DNA of 64,000 nucleotides from Triplophysa rosa (GCF_024868665.1 NC_079890.1:1683827-1747826), one strand, 5' to 3'. Numbered from the stretch's first letter, positions 33,040-45,684 are shown. The notes: generated by a model from the letters alone, not told the origin. Numbers and translations: made by a program.

Positions 33040-35265
33040 CTAAATTCATTTAGACGTTTCGAGATATTCTTTTGAGAAAAGAATCATGCAAGCCTGTGAT
33101 ACAGTGAAGTACAACTCACAGTCTCTAAAACTGGTGCAGAATGGTTGAAGGTGGATAGTGTAGGGGCAGATCTAATGGGCAAAGGTAATGAATTCCAGAG
33201 CTTAGGACCAAGAACTGAGAAAGCCCCATCACCTTTAGATTTTAACCAAGTTTTTGGAACAGACAACAACAGCTGGGAGGAGGATCTAAGTGCTTTTGCA
33301 GGACAGTAGGGGTGGATCAGATCTGAAATATACAATGGGGAAAGTCTTTAAAAACAAAGATTAAAATCTTAAAATCAACTCTGAATTTAACAGGTAACCA
33401 ATGAAGTTTGTTATATGCTCCCTCTTTTTGGTCCCTGTCAGAAAACGAGCTGCGACATTCTGCACCAGTTGTAACCGTGAGTGTGAGGTCTGGTTAATTC
33501 CAGCATAAAGTGCGTTTCAGTAATCCAACCTTGTTGAAATAAAAGCATGAATAACAGTCTCAAGAGCATTAAAACGGAGAAAGTTTTTAAGCTTGCGAAG
33601 CCCCTTGAGCTGTAGAAAACTGGCTCTAACTACGGAGTTGATATGTTTATCAAATTTTAGGTCAAGGATCAAGAATAACTCCCAGATTTTTTACTTTATC
33701 ACGGATGTTCTCTTGGAGAGGACCCAAAGTAGGGCTCAAATTATTTACAAGATGAGGACGGCCAAACAAAATAGCGTCAGTCTTTTTCTGATTTAACTGA
33801 ATGAAATGATTGTCCATCCAAACCATGATGTCCTCTAAACAAGCCAGCAAAGAGGACACTGCATTAGAACCTGATGTTAGCGGGAGGTAAAATTGAGTGT
33901 CATCTGCAAAAAATATGATCTGACACTTATAGAGAAATATAGACAAATATAGAAAGAAAATAACATTGCACCCAGAATGGAGCCCTGGGGTACACCAAAA
34001 ATAATAGGGTGTTCGCCTGATGAAAATTCACCAATAAATGATCTCCTGTTATCGGCAGACTCTGGAAATGTTCCTATTCTCCAATTATTGGATCTGAGTG
34101 CGTCTTTCGACACAGTGGATCACAGCATCCTATTAAAAAGGTTCAATCTTGAGGTTGGCATTAGATTGGTTACATTAGATTGGTTAGCTTCATATCTTTC
34201 AAATAGAAGTTTTTCAGTACCCTTAAGAGAGCAGACTCTGCTCTAAAGCCCGACTGAAAAGGATCAAGGATATAAAAAATATACATTATATATATATATA
34301 AATAAATACATAATTATTCAAATCTGTGGGATCAAGATTAGTTTTTTTAGTAGAGGCTGGACCACAGCATGTTTAAAACAAGATGGAATGGTGCCAGTGG
34401 GTAAACACCCCTTGATAATAGAGAGCAAACTAGATGAAACGGGAGGTAGTTCATCCATAAGCAGTTTAGTAGGAACAACATCGAGAGAACAGGTGGTTGG
34501 TTTCATCTTTAAAATAATGTCGGACAGATCAACAGATGACATAGCTTGAAATTGAGAAAATGCAGAAGGGCTGACATTAGTAATATGAACACTCTGGGTT
34601 AAATCGCAGGACATCTGCTCCCTGATCTAAGCAATCTTCTTAATAATGAAGTCACAAAACAGCTCTAAGCTAGGTTCTGGACCAACTGGTGCGGCAGGAT
34701 TTAACACAGAGTTTAATCTAGCAAACAAAATCTTTGGACAATGATCATTTTTTGAGATTAAATTAAGGTATTTAGCCCGTTCTAACGAAACAGATTCCTG
34801 GAATTTATGTTTTGCAAAAGTTGATATGAAATTTGTAATTTATCCTTCCTCTGTTTTCTTCTGCAATCTTTTCTTACAGCTTTAATGTTGTCATTGAGCC
34901 AAAGCTGAATTTTTTATTTGGTTTTTTTTCGGTTTGAGAGGGGCAACTACATTTAGAATTGCTAAAGAAGAGGAATTAAAACAATTTGCCAACCCATCAA
35001 CATTTGGGGACACCGAAGAGCTGGGATAGCTACAAAAGCCTTGGTAAATTGTACAGCTGTGGAGGGGTTGATAAACCAGAGAGATGGCTAGAACGACTGG
35101 TTAACCCGGTCTAGCACAAGCAAACACACTGTCAAACAAAACTGGCCAACGATCAGACAAACCAGCATCACTAACAGCTACATTTTTGACAGAAAACCCT
35201 GATGATAACACAAGATCAAGAGTGTGGCCCAGATTGTGTGTATGGCCTATGACATGTTGAGTGAG
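33040..35265 (-). mobile_element. L2-like LINE, nearly full ORF2 but inactivated and internally inverted
   Basis: On the minus strand, 35265 down to about 34311 gives GHTHNLGHTLDLVLSSGF (endonuclease C terminus), a linker (ERAKYLNLISKNDH), ILKMKPTTCSLDVVPTKLL and LKKTNLDPTDLNNY. 34036 down to 33084 gives RSFIGEF, GVPQGSILGAMLFSFYICL, FFADDTQFYLPLT (ADD box), LVQNVAARFLTGTKKREHI and GPKLWNSLPLPIRS. Between them, 34037-34250 encodes NDLLLSADSGN, LLDLSASFDTVDHSILLKR and SYLSNRSFSV on the plus strand. That is the missing middle of the same RT domain, inverted. Stops and frameshifts break the frame. Confidence 0.85.
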
Positions 35266-35270
35266 ATTAA

Positions 35271-35560
35271 AAGAGTTCACCCAAAAATCATTTACTCACC
35301 CTCGTGTCATTTCAAACCTGTATGACTTTCTGCTGCAGAACACAAAAGATATTTTGAAAAACGTTGTTAACTGGACCCCATTGACTTGCATTGGTTTTGT
35401 GGCCATACAATAGAAGTGAATGGCTGATCGGTTACCAACTTTCTTCGAAATATCTTCTTTTGTGTTCTGCGCAAGAAAGAAAGTCATAAAGATTTGGAAT
35501 GACAAGAGGGTGAGTAAATGATGGCAGAATTTTCATTTTTGGGTGAACTATCACGTTGAG
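35271..35560. mobile_element. Palindromic fold-back MITE next to the LINE
   Basis: AGTTCACCCAAAAATCATTT opens the left arm, and GAATTTTCATTTTTGGGTGA plus ACTATC closes the right. Inner pairing is through GAACACAAAAGATATTTTGA and AAATATCTTCTTTTGTGTTC. It abuts the 5' end of the LINE remnant. Confidence 0.8.
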
Positions 35561-36596
35561 GTGTCGTTCGCGTGCATTCGTACGTTAAAAACAATCCCTA
35601 CGACTGGACTTGAAGGAGCACATCCCGTTTTTTGTGTGTTTGTTTGTCTCTACCTGCATCCAGAGAGCACATCGCTTCATGATATAATTGCATTTCTGTA
35701 CACTGTCAAAATCCTAATGTTGTGTTTTTCCTGCGTGAAGCATGACGTGACTTGACTGGCTGCGAGCATAAATAACAGTAAAATCGAGTTCATCGCGTGC
35801 CTCCTGATTTTATGCCCAGGCTCTTTCAGGATGGCTCTGGCATTCATTCGTGCTTTGATTCGGCTGTCTGAAAGCGAGGGAGACATCTGAGATGCTTTGT
35901 AGAGAAACTCGAGATGTTTTGCAGGGGTCACACCTTTCCTTTATGTAACCGCATGACGTGCGACTACCTTTACTTATCATTCCTGCATGTTATCATTGAT
36001 ATCTGTTGCACGACTTTGTTTGAGATACCGGAGTTATTGAAGCATCATGAAGACTCATGGAGCTTACAGCATACAGGCCTGCCGCGAGGTTTCATCTTGA
36101 ACGTGTTTGTTTGGCGTTTCGTGTGTTGTACTGTCGAATCTGACTGGATCGAGTCACGGCCCGTTTGGTTTCACACATTCAAAGCTGGCTTCGAAGCAAA
36201 CCCATTAACGGGTTTTGATCGACAAAAATAAATGTAACCTTCATCCCGGTGGTTCCAGCAATGTTATAGATTTGTTTTGGAAGAGAACAGAGGCTGCTGT
36301 GGTTTGTTCTGTCAGATTAATACGGTAGATTGTGCTCGGTTGATTTTAGACGGCTAACTTTGTAACGTATCATTCAAGTCTAGATCCACGTCATATCTGT
36401 GCTCACAGAAAGTTTAGAAGAATTTAAAAACTTCAAAAGAATATTGTTAGTTCCCACCCCTTGCGTCTTTATCAAATATTTACATTTATTTATTTAGACA
36501 CTTGGATAAATGTGACAAATGAGGCAGCATCCTAGGAGCCAACAAAAGCTACACGCATAAGAAATGCAACTGGAGGAAATGTTTTTTCTAGTAAAA

Positions 36597-36850
36597 CACT
36601 CTTAAAAAAAAAAGGTGCTTCAAAAGGTTCTTCGATGCCATAGAAGAACCTTTTGGTTCCATAAAGAACCGTTAACATCTGATCACAAAAGGTTCATTGT
36701 GGTGAAAAAAGGTTCTTCAGATTATAAAAAAGTAAGAAAGAGATGTTTCTTTAAAGAACCTTTGACTGAATGGTTCTTTGTGGAACCAAAAATGGTTCTT
36801 CTATGGCATCGCTGTGAACAACCTTTTAAGCACCTTTATCTTTAAGAGTT
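36597..36850. mobile_element. Palindromic MITE (AGGTGCTT/AAGCACCT family)
   Basis: The ends CACTCTTAAAAAAAAAAGGT and AGCACCTTTATCTTTAAGAG plus T are inverted. The interior is made of AAGGTTCTTC, GATGCCATAGAAGAACC, TTCCATAAAGAACC and their complements. It is non-coding; the 76-residue ORF across it is a by-product. Confidence 0.8.
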
Positions 36851-37639
36851 AAATGGTAGCAGTTTAGGAAAGTTTGTGAGGTGAACACAGAAGAGGTGTG
36901 TTTTCAGTTGTTTGAGCTAACGTGATTGTTTTTAGCTACTAGCTAATGAAATTCACAAATTTACCAAATTCGACACTGAATTCCACAAATTTTCCCCTCA
37001 AAACTGCAAAATAAATAGTCGTAAGTCAACCGATTTCATACAGTCCTAGTCTTGCCTCAAGGTTCAAATATTTATTTTCTATTCTCAGAAAGTTTCATTC
37101 TCTCTCCTACATAACAAGAAATCACACTTGCCTCAGTAAATGTGCTCTCAGATTTTCAGAAGAAGTATCTACGCCCTTGAAACAGCTGTGCCTGCTCTGA
37201 TTTTCTTTGCGATTTCTCAGAAATTTCTCAGAAATTTCAGAGGCCCTTAAAACAACAATCCATCCCGCTGTGACATACTTATCCTCACTTTAACTATACT
37301 TACATGTTCAGTTTGACAAAAACACTCAGATTCTCTACTTTGAGAAGATATTGGCTCTGTTCCAAAAACTAATGAGCTGTTTACTGGACAAACATAGCAT
37401 TTTAGGCCATCATAACTGTGTTCTTCATGCACTTTCTATAGAATTATTCTGCTGTTCAAGATAAAAGCAAAGTAAGGTTTTGTTCACGGAGAAGGCCCAT
37501 GGTCCCATGATGCATCACACAAATGAATTCAAGATGGCGGTCAAGTAAAATAAAATACTTCACAATATCAAAAAGGTATATTGAAGTCACCATGAAATTG
37601 GAATTGACAGCTCTCTTTTTTATAGAATATTGTAGTGTT

Positions 37640-38165
37640 TTTATTAAAGGAAAAGTTCATCTCAAAATCATAATTGTGATATTTTTACTCACCCACATGA
37701 CGTTCAACATGTTTTAAGACCTCCCGGGGTCTTCGGAGCGCAAATAAAGATATTTTACTAAATTAAACTATTAAGTACTAAAGACATCGTTAAATTGGTC
37801 CATGGCTCATTGTGGCTCAATTGAATTTTTTTGAGCCACAATAACAAACCAAAACCACGACTTTAATCGATATATTCTTGTCAGTCTATGGTGCACGTTC
37901 ACGAGAGCACTTCATGCGCATTCGGTTTGTACGGTTGGGCATAAAAGTCAGACATTTTGGGAAGATCAGCTTATATACAGTGTGCATCTGCTTGTAAACA
38001 CAAAGTTGCTCTTCCGGGTTGTCAGTCAGAACGCCGGCGTCTGCCCCCACCAAATGTGCATGCGTCAAAGTAGTCTCGTGAACGCGCACCATAGACTGAC
38101 AAGACAGAGGAGAATATATCCATTAAACTCGTTATTTTGGTTTGTTTTTCGCACGTAAAGAATTC
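37640..38165. mobile_element. Fold-back DNA element with internal inverted repeats
   Basis: Left part AAAGGAAAAGTTCATCTCAA resembles the fold-back family ends. An internal pair, TTGTCAGTCTATGGTGCACG plus TTCACGAG at about 37876 and its inverse at about 38075-38103, brackets a GC-richer centre. The boundaries are approximate. Confidence 0.55.
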
Positions 38166-39309
38166 TCATTATTGGGCAACAAGCTCTGCTCTCAGTTCTG
38201 ATAGGAATCTCTCCAGGACCTCAATTAAGTTACATGCTGTGTCCATGTGTGTGAAATGTGAGGTGGTTTGTGTGTTTAGGGGACATTTTCTACTCTCCAA
38301 AGTGAAATCAGGGTGCTGGTGATTATAAGTTAAGAAAAGCACCCTCGGGTAAACTAAGGTTCCTCCACACCGTTTACAGCAAAAATCCTGAGAAGACATC
38401 AATTACCTTGACAACCCGGGGCAACACGGTGATGGACGTGACGCCTTCAAACCATTGGAAGAGAGGGGGCAGGTGACCCCAGAAAATGCTTTTCTCACTT
38501 TGAATACAGAGTGCTGTGTAAGAAACAATCAGTCCATTCTCTGAAAGTGAGAAAAGGAGATTTAAATTTTGACGTGTTTGTAATTTTTCTTCTTTACTAT
38601 TTTTTGGTTGTTGTTTTTTCCCGCTCATGTTTGCTGGTGTAAATGGTTAAACAAGTAACTTTAGAAAAGAACTCAAGATCTTATGTAAATGCTATCGGAC
38701 TGTTTCGATGCATCAGTTTCAGTGTTGGGAAAGCCACTTTAAAACTGTACATTATTGAGCTACAATACATTTTTGGACATAACTAACATATAGCGCGCCG
38801 GGCAATTTAGGTGCGTGTTTTGGATAATTGAATCTGTTATCTCTCCTCCAACACAACATAAACATGATGAAGAATCCAACATGCTAAATTTAATGTCTTG
38901 AACTCATTGTGTTGTGTCTGGCTAAAAGCCTCTAAAATGTATTCAAGTGTGCTTTAGTGTTGTTATGTCTCTTAAAATAAAATAAAAAACAAGAAAGTCA
39001 ACTTTTTTGTAGTTCTTACTAGAAATATACACGACACTTGACTTAGACTGACAGAAAAAGTATACTGTATTCGCTCAAGGTCACTTTAGTTTACTAAAAT
39101 TAAAACTACAATGATAAACAAAAAATAAAATAAAATAAATTATTACATCTTATTTGGCAACATAAAAAATAAAACGACAAAAGCACATAACAAAATTGCT
39201 AAAAATGTAACTAAAATTTACATGTCTAAAAATCTAAAAGTAAAAGCTTTTTTAAGATAATAAAAACTAAACCATAATAACTCTGTACTTGTCCTTAATC
39301 TTTTGATGA

Positions 39310-39548
39310 AGTTTTTACAGACAGGGCTTAGTTTAAGCCCGGACTAACCCTTAGTTAAATTAAGATATTTAAATTACTTCTACAAAAATGCCCTAGTAAA
39401 AAACATTACTTGTGTGCATCTTGAGACAAAACAATGGCTCTGACATACTTTAAGACGTTTTAAGGCGAGTTATTTTCAGTTAAGACTGCCCAAACATTCA
39501 TTTTAGTCTGGGATTAGCCTTAAACCTTGTCTGTGAAACTGGGCATTA
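39310..39548. mobile_element. Short MITE with inverted ends (ACAGACAGGGCTTA...)
   Basis: The left end ACAGACAGGGCTTAGTTTAA plus GCCCGGACTAA matches, inverted, the right end TTAGTCTGGGATTAGCCTTA plus AACCTTGTCTGTGAAACTG. About 235 bp, non-coding. Confidence 0.65.
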
Positions 39549-40907
39549 AATTATAATAACGTATTCTACTTGGCTTTTAGTTGTGTTTACTCTTTTGATT
39601 GAGTAGTCTGTTGAATCTTTTTTTTCCACATAGTTTGACATACTGTCTTACATACATGTACAAGTTTAGATAGTAACAAGTCAGCTTTAGACTCTTTAGC
39701 TTTAGACACCTCACTTGATCGGTTGGTCCGTGATTTCTGCAGAGCGGAAGAAGTTACTGCCGTCTCTATTGGTTTCTGGAAATCTCCACAGTGACTTCAA
39801 GTACATGCCAAATGCCAGATTAAAAAACAATCCAATTTTACATGGCTACACAAACATCATGTCAGAATTGCTTTCTAAAAGCCATCTAACAGGTCTGCCA
39901 TGACAGTATCCAATGCTGAATGTCATATTTCTGGACATAAAGCATCAGTCTTGGTTCTAGATCTTCAGCTGACCAAAGCCATCAAACACAAGTATGACAT
40001 TCGTGCAAACAAAGCATTCCAGCCATCGCTGGCAGTCGATTACTGTCTGTTTGAATAAAGCCTCTTTTACTGCAGCATCTGGAGAATTCGTTCTATTAAC
40101 ATACAACGCCGGAAAAAAATGTAACAATGTGCTGTGATGAGTGATCCGGATATTGCTGTAGTGTTTGGAAGCAGAACAACAGATCCTGCTGGGACATTAT
40201 GGGAATGGCCAGCCCCAGGCAGTTTGAGATGAAAGGGTGATGCACCGTGAGCAAGTACAAGAAAACGTAGTCATGTGACCTCACAATGTTTATTTCTTGT
40301 AAATGCTATTCTGTTGTGCATTGCTGTGTCATAGTCTGATTTCTGAAGCCCCTTGTCAACGTCAGCTCATGTATCGTTGCGAAAACACCAAAAAATCGAA
40401 TAACAAAATACTTTTTTGAAGCCACATGTGTGATAAATAGATGATGAAAAGTTATTTGTTGAGAAATGTTCCCTTCTTCTAAGCAAATTCAATCAAAATC
40501 TAAAGGCAAATATGCTGCATACATTTAAGTCTGTTCTTCACATTATAGGCTGTTGTACAGATTTAGAAGACTAAAATGAATGTTTGAGCTGGCTTAACTG
40601 AAAATCACTTGTCCTGGCATATCTTAAAATAGTCATTTCTCCCAAATTCCAAATGAAAATATTGTTTTTTATTTGCATTTATGTGCAGAAAATTGAAACT
40701 GGGCAACATAAAAAATTAAAACGATGAAAGGAAATAATAATGTTAAGGATTTTAGGATCAGTTCAGAAATGAACTGATGGAATAAGCCTGATTCACAACT
40801 TTCATGCGTCTTGTCATGCTCGGTCTTTCACACTGCTGTTGGGTGACTTTTTGTCATTCACGAGGTTTGTTTCTGTTGAAATGAACACAATACATGTAGA
40901 AATTATG

Positions 40908-41316
40908 ATTAAAGTCCAAGTAAAATTTGAAATTACAATGCCTATTTTTTCATGAAATATTGCAGTGTTTATAATGAATAGTTTATCAATGAGGGTCATT
41001 CTCTTTTTAAAATTCGTGTGCCCTCATAATTTTCAGTTAAAATCTGAAAATGCACTTATGTAGTGACTATCCATCTTAAATGATGTATGTTAGACGGCTT
41101 GGGCGGAGCATCCGTTAACTCCTCCCCTTCAATTGTCAGTCTGCTACCAGTACCATTTCAAAATGCAACGGCTGTTTTTATACATCCAATCAAATCGCAG
41201 AGAAAGACAAAAGCCACGCCCACTATTTTTCTCATTCAAAATTCCATTTCACCGGGAAATGCGTTAAAATACGGAAGTAAAAACGATCGCAACTTCTGGT
41301 TCACGGGGACTTTAAA
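40908..41316. mobile_element. Non-autonomous DNA element with TTAAAGTCC ends
   Basis: TTAAAGTCCAAGTAAAATTT at the left and TTCACGGGGACTTTAA at the right are inverted termini. It contains GGGCGGAGC, CCACGCCCAC and CCGGGAAATGCG phrases typical of dispersed fish repeats. It is non-coding. Confidence 0.6.
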
Positions 41317-43075
41317 GGCAAAACTAGAGTGGTCTCGTCGTTTTTTCTTTGGCTATATATTTTGGTACATGACAGAAGAATGAAAGCTAGGGAGAAAATG
41401 TTCCTAACTGACAAAATATCACAAAAATGTGATAAAAAAAATGTATGATACAAAAAAATTGCAATTGTTTTAAATGTGCATGTTCTTGACAGCTTCTGTG
41501 AGATTCACCCATTCTCACCTATGATTGTTTATTCAGAGTGGTTTGATGACTACTTTTCTAAATGAAAATCACTACATGTTCTCTAAAAAGCATATTTGGT
41601 TGTACCATTGAATAAATGACATGTAGTGATGTTTGTATGGAAATGGATGCCACACAAATCTAATATACCGTTTGTGGTTCGTCTATGTGATGTGCAGGCT
41701 TTGCGGCTCCCATAGCATGGCATTGTGACACTTTTAAAGCCAATCCTGTGAGGTTTAGATGATTCTGATAGGATCGGTTCACAACCTGAATTTGACATGC
41801 TCAGGTCTCCTGAGATCAGAGAAGTCAAAGCTCTGAATCCAGCTGTCTGTTTCTTTCATTTAGACAGATATAGAGCCCTGCAGATACAAAACTCAATTTC
41901 ACAAGCCACATCTGTGCACGAAGCGAAAAAACTCGGGTGATTTACCAACTACGACTTTTGAAGGTCTTACAGTAAATGTCTGGTATTGGAGCTATTTGAG
42001 GAAATTGCTTTGAATGCTTTTGCAGTTTATTACATAAAGGACATCTGCTGAATGTTCTTTTGGGGTTTTGGACTCTTTATTTTGTGGAAATCATGCCAAG
42101 TATTTTCATAGGCCGATGAATAAAACTGATGACAAAACCTTAATGCACTGACACGAATCATGTCGTCTTTGTTAATTAAAACGACGTGAATGAAATTATT
42201 TCAACAGATTCAATCGGCTGAACCGCACTACAAGATGTGGTCGCGAATTCATATGGTGATAGAATGACATTATGTGGGTGCACCCGCTGAACAAAAACAT
42301 GCAGTCAGACCTCCTGCTCTTTTGGCCACAGTTTGTTTTTCCACGGAAGTTATTCACAGTAAATGGGTGCACCTTATCTCCTTTTAAATATAACACAGAT
42401 GGACCGCGAGCAATCAACACCCGGTGCATTTCCCATGCGTCCACACTTCTTCTGAGCAGCTCCCACAGAACATTTCTACATCCAAGGAGCAAATTATTGC
42501 TATCTAGTGAGCGTGCTTCATCCTTCAGGGTGTGATAAATCCATTCCTGCCCGGACACCATATGCTTTTTACTGATTAGGCGAGAATATAAAGAATGCTA
42601 AGGCAGCCTCGCTCTTTCTCTCTTACATTGGATTTAAGGCAATCCCATGAGAACTATACTGATGGCTATGAACTGAAAATGTTCTTCCAAGTGTTGTAGT
42701 TGTAAATTCATGAAATCTGATTACTGAATGTTAAATACTGATATCTCTGTTGGGATTTACATCACATTGAATTCATTTTTATATAACCTTAACAAATAAT
42801 AATAACATAACGAACATGTTAAATTTAACATAATCCTAACTTTTCCACCTTTGTTTATTGTTATTAATAACGATAATTGTTTTCGGGAGTTTTTTTTGTT
42901 CAATTCACTTATATTATCAAACATTCATTGTTTTAACTTTTATTAGTTTAGTTGTTCCTTTCACATTATATAAGCCTATATGAGGCCTAATCCCATAATT
43001 TATTTGTTCAGATAAAAAAAATCTGATGTTCGTTTCACATTACATTAAATTACATTACATTACAAATGGAGCCCT

Positions 43076-43505
43076 ATTCTGGATCTGCCGGGACTCCAAG
43101 GGAAAAGCTCGTGACGTCACCGTCAGACAGCTGGAGCCGGATATCCGCCATCACCGGAAAATCCGATTTTGGGCATTCTTAGCAGGAGCAATGGCAGCTT
43201 ACGTTCTGTGTGGATGGCTAGCTTGACGGTGAATCTTGCGTGCAAATGATCGCTTTTTAAACATTTCAGTCTACGATCGAAGGGTCTACGGGACGAATCG
43301 TCGGTCTATCGGAACACACGTTTTAAAATGTCAAAAAGCAAATACTAGCGACCGAATCGCCGTCACAAAACCGCAAACGCTTAGCAAGGCTCTGCTAGCA
43401 TCCTCGAGACGGTCGATTTTACAATTTTATACCTCTACATCCACAGATAAAGAGACGCACACGACCGGGAACCAACCGTTACCTTCTCCCAGTCAACCGC
43501 TCTCC
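43076..43505 (+). promoter_or_regulatory. Promoter / 5' leader of abhd17c with palindromic CRE
   Basis: GC content rises sharply from about 43076. TGACGTCA, the full cAMP response element for CREB/ATF proteins, lies at 43112-43119, about 390 bases before the start codon. No TATA box is obvious near it. The frame of the protein stays open upstream to an ATG at 43236. The transcription start is not defined by sequence alone. Confidence 0.5.
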
Positions 43506-43990
43506 ATGCCCGAGCAAGGTCCGAGAATGAACAGCTTCTCTCTCGGCGAGTTGTGTTGGCTCTTCTGCTGCCCGCCCTGTCCGAGTCGCATCGCGGCCAA
43601 GCTGGCGTTTTTGCCGCCGGAGCCCACGTACTCCATCCATACGGACGCGAACGGCGCGTCCAGCCTGCACCTGACCGAGCGCGCCGACTGGCAGTACTCG
43701 CAGCGCGAGCTCGACGCCGTCGAGGTGCTCGTCACCCGAACCAGCCGCGGGAACCGGGTGGGCTGCATGTTCGTGCGGTGCGCGCCCAGCAGCCGCTACA
43801 CGCTCTTGTTCTCGCACGGGAACGCCGTGGATTTGGGCCAGATGTGCAGCTTCTACATCGGCCTGGGATCCAGGATCAACTGCAACGTGTTCTCGTACGA
43901 TTACTCGGGTTATGGGGTCAGCACCGGGAAACCGTCCGAGAAGAACCTGTATGCTGATATCGAAGCGGCCTGGCAGGTGCTCAGGAACAA
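43506..43990 (+). CDS. abhd17c: ABHD17C coding exon 1 (partial gene; remaining exons beyond window)
   Basis: The start [20 protein letters not shown] matches vertebrate ABHD17C (FAM108C). The exon encodes 161 codons plus two bases and ends at a gtgagt donor. Residues 17-25 hold the cysteine cluster (C17, C21, C22, C25), which is palmitoylated in the family and anchors the enzyme to membranes. Residues from about 70 on form the start of the alpha/beta-hydrolase fold ([40 protein letters not shown]). The nucleophile GQSIG motif and the Asp and His of the triad belong to later exons not in the window. ABHD17 enzymes depalmitoylate PSD-95 and N-Ras. The linker after residue 42 is short compared with mammals. 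ABHD17A/B are alternatives, but the N terminus is C-type and the arnt2 linkage agrees. Confidence 0.95.
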
Positions 43991-45684
43991 GTGAGTGTCT
44001 CCGAACAGGTGCTTCTGGATTTGGGCACGGCCATCCCCCTCTTTTGATGGCTTTGTTTGGTTGTCAATGTACACGTATGTCTGTTACGTTGTTGTCAAAC
44101 ACACCCTGTATATAGAATGTCGGGAAACACATTTTATTGGGATGAATGACTGGATTATTCGTACATCCTCATTTATGCAATGAGATGAGTTTTTGGTGCA
44201 TCGCTATGGTGATTGGTGGAAGGCCATACTGTGGGACGGAATGTACGTATTTTAGAGAGATTTCATTGGACCAAAATGTAGTGAGGTTTAAATATATGTA
44301 GTTTAAAATATGCACACTTTTTAGATTACGCAAGAATAGATGGTCTTGAAGTTCACAGACATGTTCAAGCCATCACCATGTCGGAACACACTAAAACATG
44401 ATGCGCTTTCAATACTTTTGTGTTGATTTTGTCCTCATTTTCTGGCATTTAACGTCAAGTGTTGGTGTTTTTGAATCTTCGTGTTTGAGGATCAATATTT
44501 ATAGGGAGTGGCAGTGGCACTTGGTCCCAATGAGATTAGGTGTGGGCGGAGCTACCCGCTGTGATGCCACAGAAATAGAAACCAAGCATGGCACGCCTGG
44601 TTAGGATGTGGTGCAAGATTAATTTTGTTCGTAACATAGAAGCTTGATATGATTGGGCTCTTTGTTCTGTTTGGGGAAAAATCAGCAGAATAGATTCGGA
44701 CAAATTATTTGATGAAAGAAAAATTCAAGTGTAACATTATTCAACTCCGCATGAATCTGTCAAATTGTCTGTCGGCGCAGATTTCATGTGGGCCTGCAGA
44801 TGACCAATGCTTCTGTGCTGATAGGCCATCGTTTAGTCATTCCGGGCACCAAAGAAGACTTTCGTACTAATTCATCCATGTGAATATGAGAGGAGAAGGT
44901 TGTAGACACATGCAGATCCTCTTTTGTTTTTACCTTTATTCCCTGTTTTCTCTGCTATAGTTTATCAGTTTAAACAATTACTGACCTCATGCAAATGTTA
45001 TAACAGATGTTATGTTAACCTTTGGGTTTAGACTTGCACGGCATGCTTTAATGTGTTAAATCCAGTTTAACCATCCAGCCATGTGTCTGTCAGATGTGTG
45101 CAATGTCCAGGAGAAAAGCTCACCATCCTTTTAACCCGGATTTGTCTTGGAGATTTTATGTAGACTTACCTGCATGGTATGTTTTTCTGGAAATAGATTT
45201 TTATGCATTGCCCTCTATGTAAAAGGGACTTATTTTTGTCACCACCAGGCTAATGCAAACATTGGCCGTCATGTCTGAGTCACGGGAAATTGACCTTCCA
45301 ACCAATTGTATTGTCACCCAACATGAAAGGAACCTGATGTGCAAGAAGTGACAGCGTTACCTAAGGCCCACAAAAAAAAAGAAGAAACAGCACAGCATGA
45401 AATGCTTCTGTTTTTGCTTGTTTTCGATATGAGCATCTACAATAGGGCTGTCAAACGATTAATCGTGATTAATCGCATCCAGAATAAGAGTTTGTGTTTA
45501 CCAAATATATATCTGTGTGCTGTGCATAATAATTTTGTATTTATTAACACATACACATACATGCATATATTTAAGAAAAATCTCAAAATCAATAAACATT
45601 TATAAATAATTTCAATTATTGGTAAATATAAATAAATACATGTAAATATTTCCTAAATATGTATTCATGTGTATGTGTTTGTAT

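Larger units (their letters stand above)
31941..43075. other. Intergenic spacer between arnt2 and abhd17c
   Basis: About 11 kb with no host gene that I can support. It holds a second array of the 140-bp tandem repeat (31941-32310), a rearranged LINE (33040-35265), a fold-back element (35271-35560) and MITEs at 36597-36850, 37640-38165, 39310-39548 and 40908-41316. The stretches 32311-33039, 35561-36596, 38166-39309, 39549-40907 and 41317-43075 are AT-rich unique sequence with only short random ORFs. Confidence 0.7.

Noticed and set aside
43026..43226. 66-residue ORF with a hydrophobic C terminus upstream of abhd17c
   Set aside because: It lies in the promoter or 5' leader, has no known family, and is not in frame with abhd17c. 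At most it is an upstream ORF.
43479..43817. Minus-strand ORFs of 112 and 91 residues over abhd17c exon 1
   Set aside because: They are antisense shadows of a GC-rich coding exon and have Arg/Ala-rich composition typical of such shadows.
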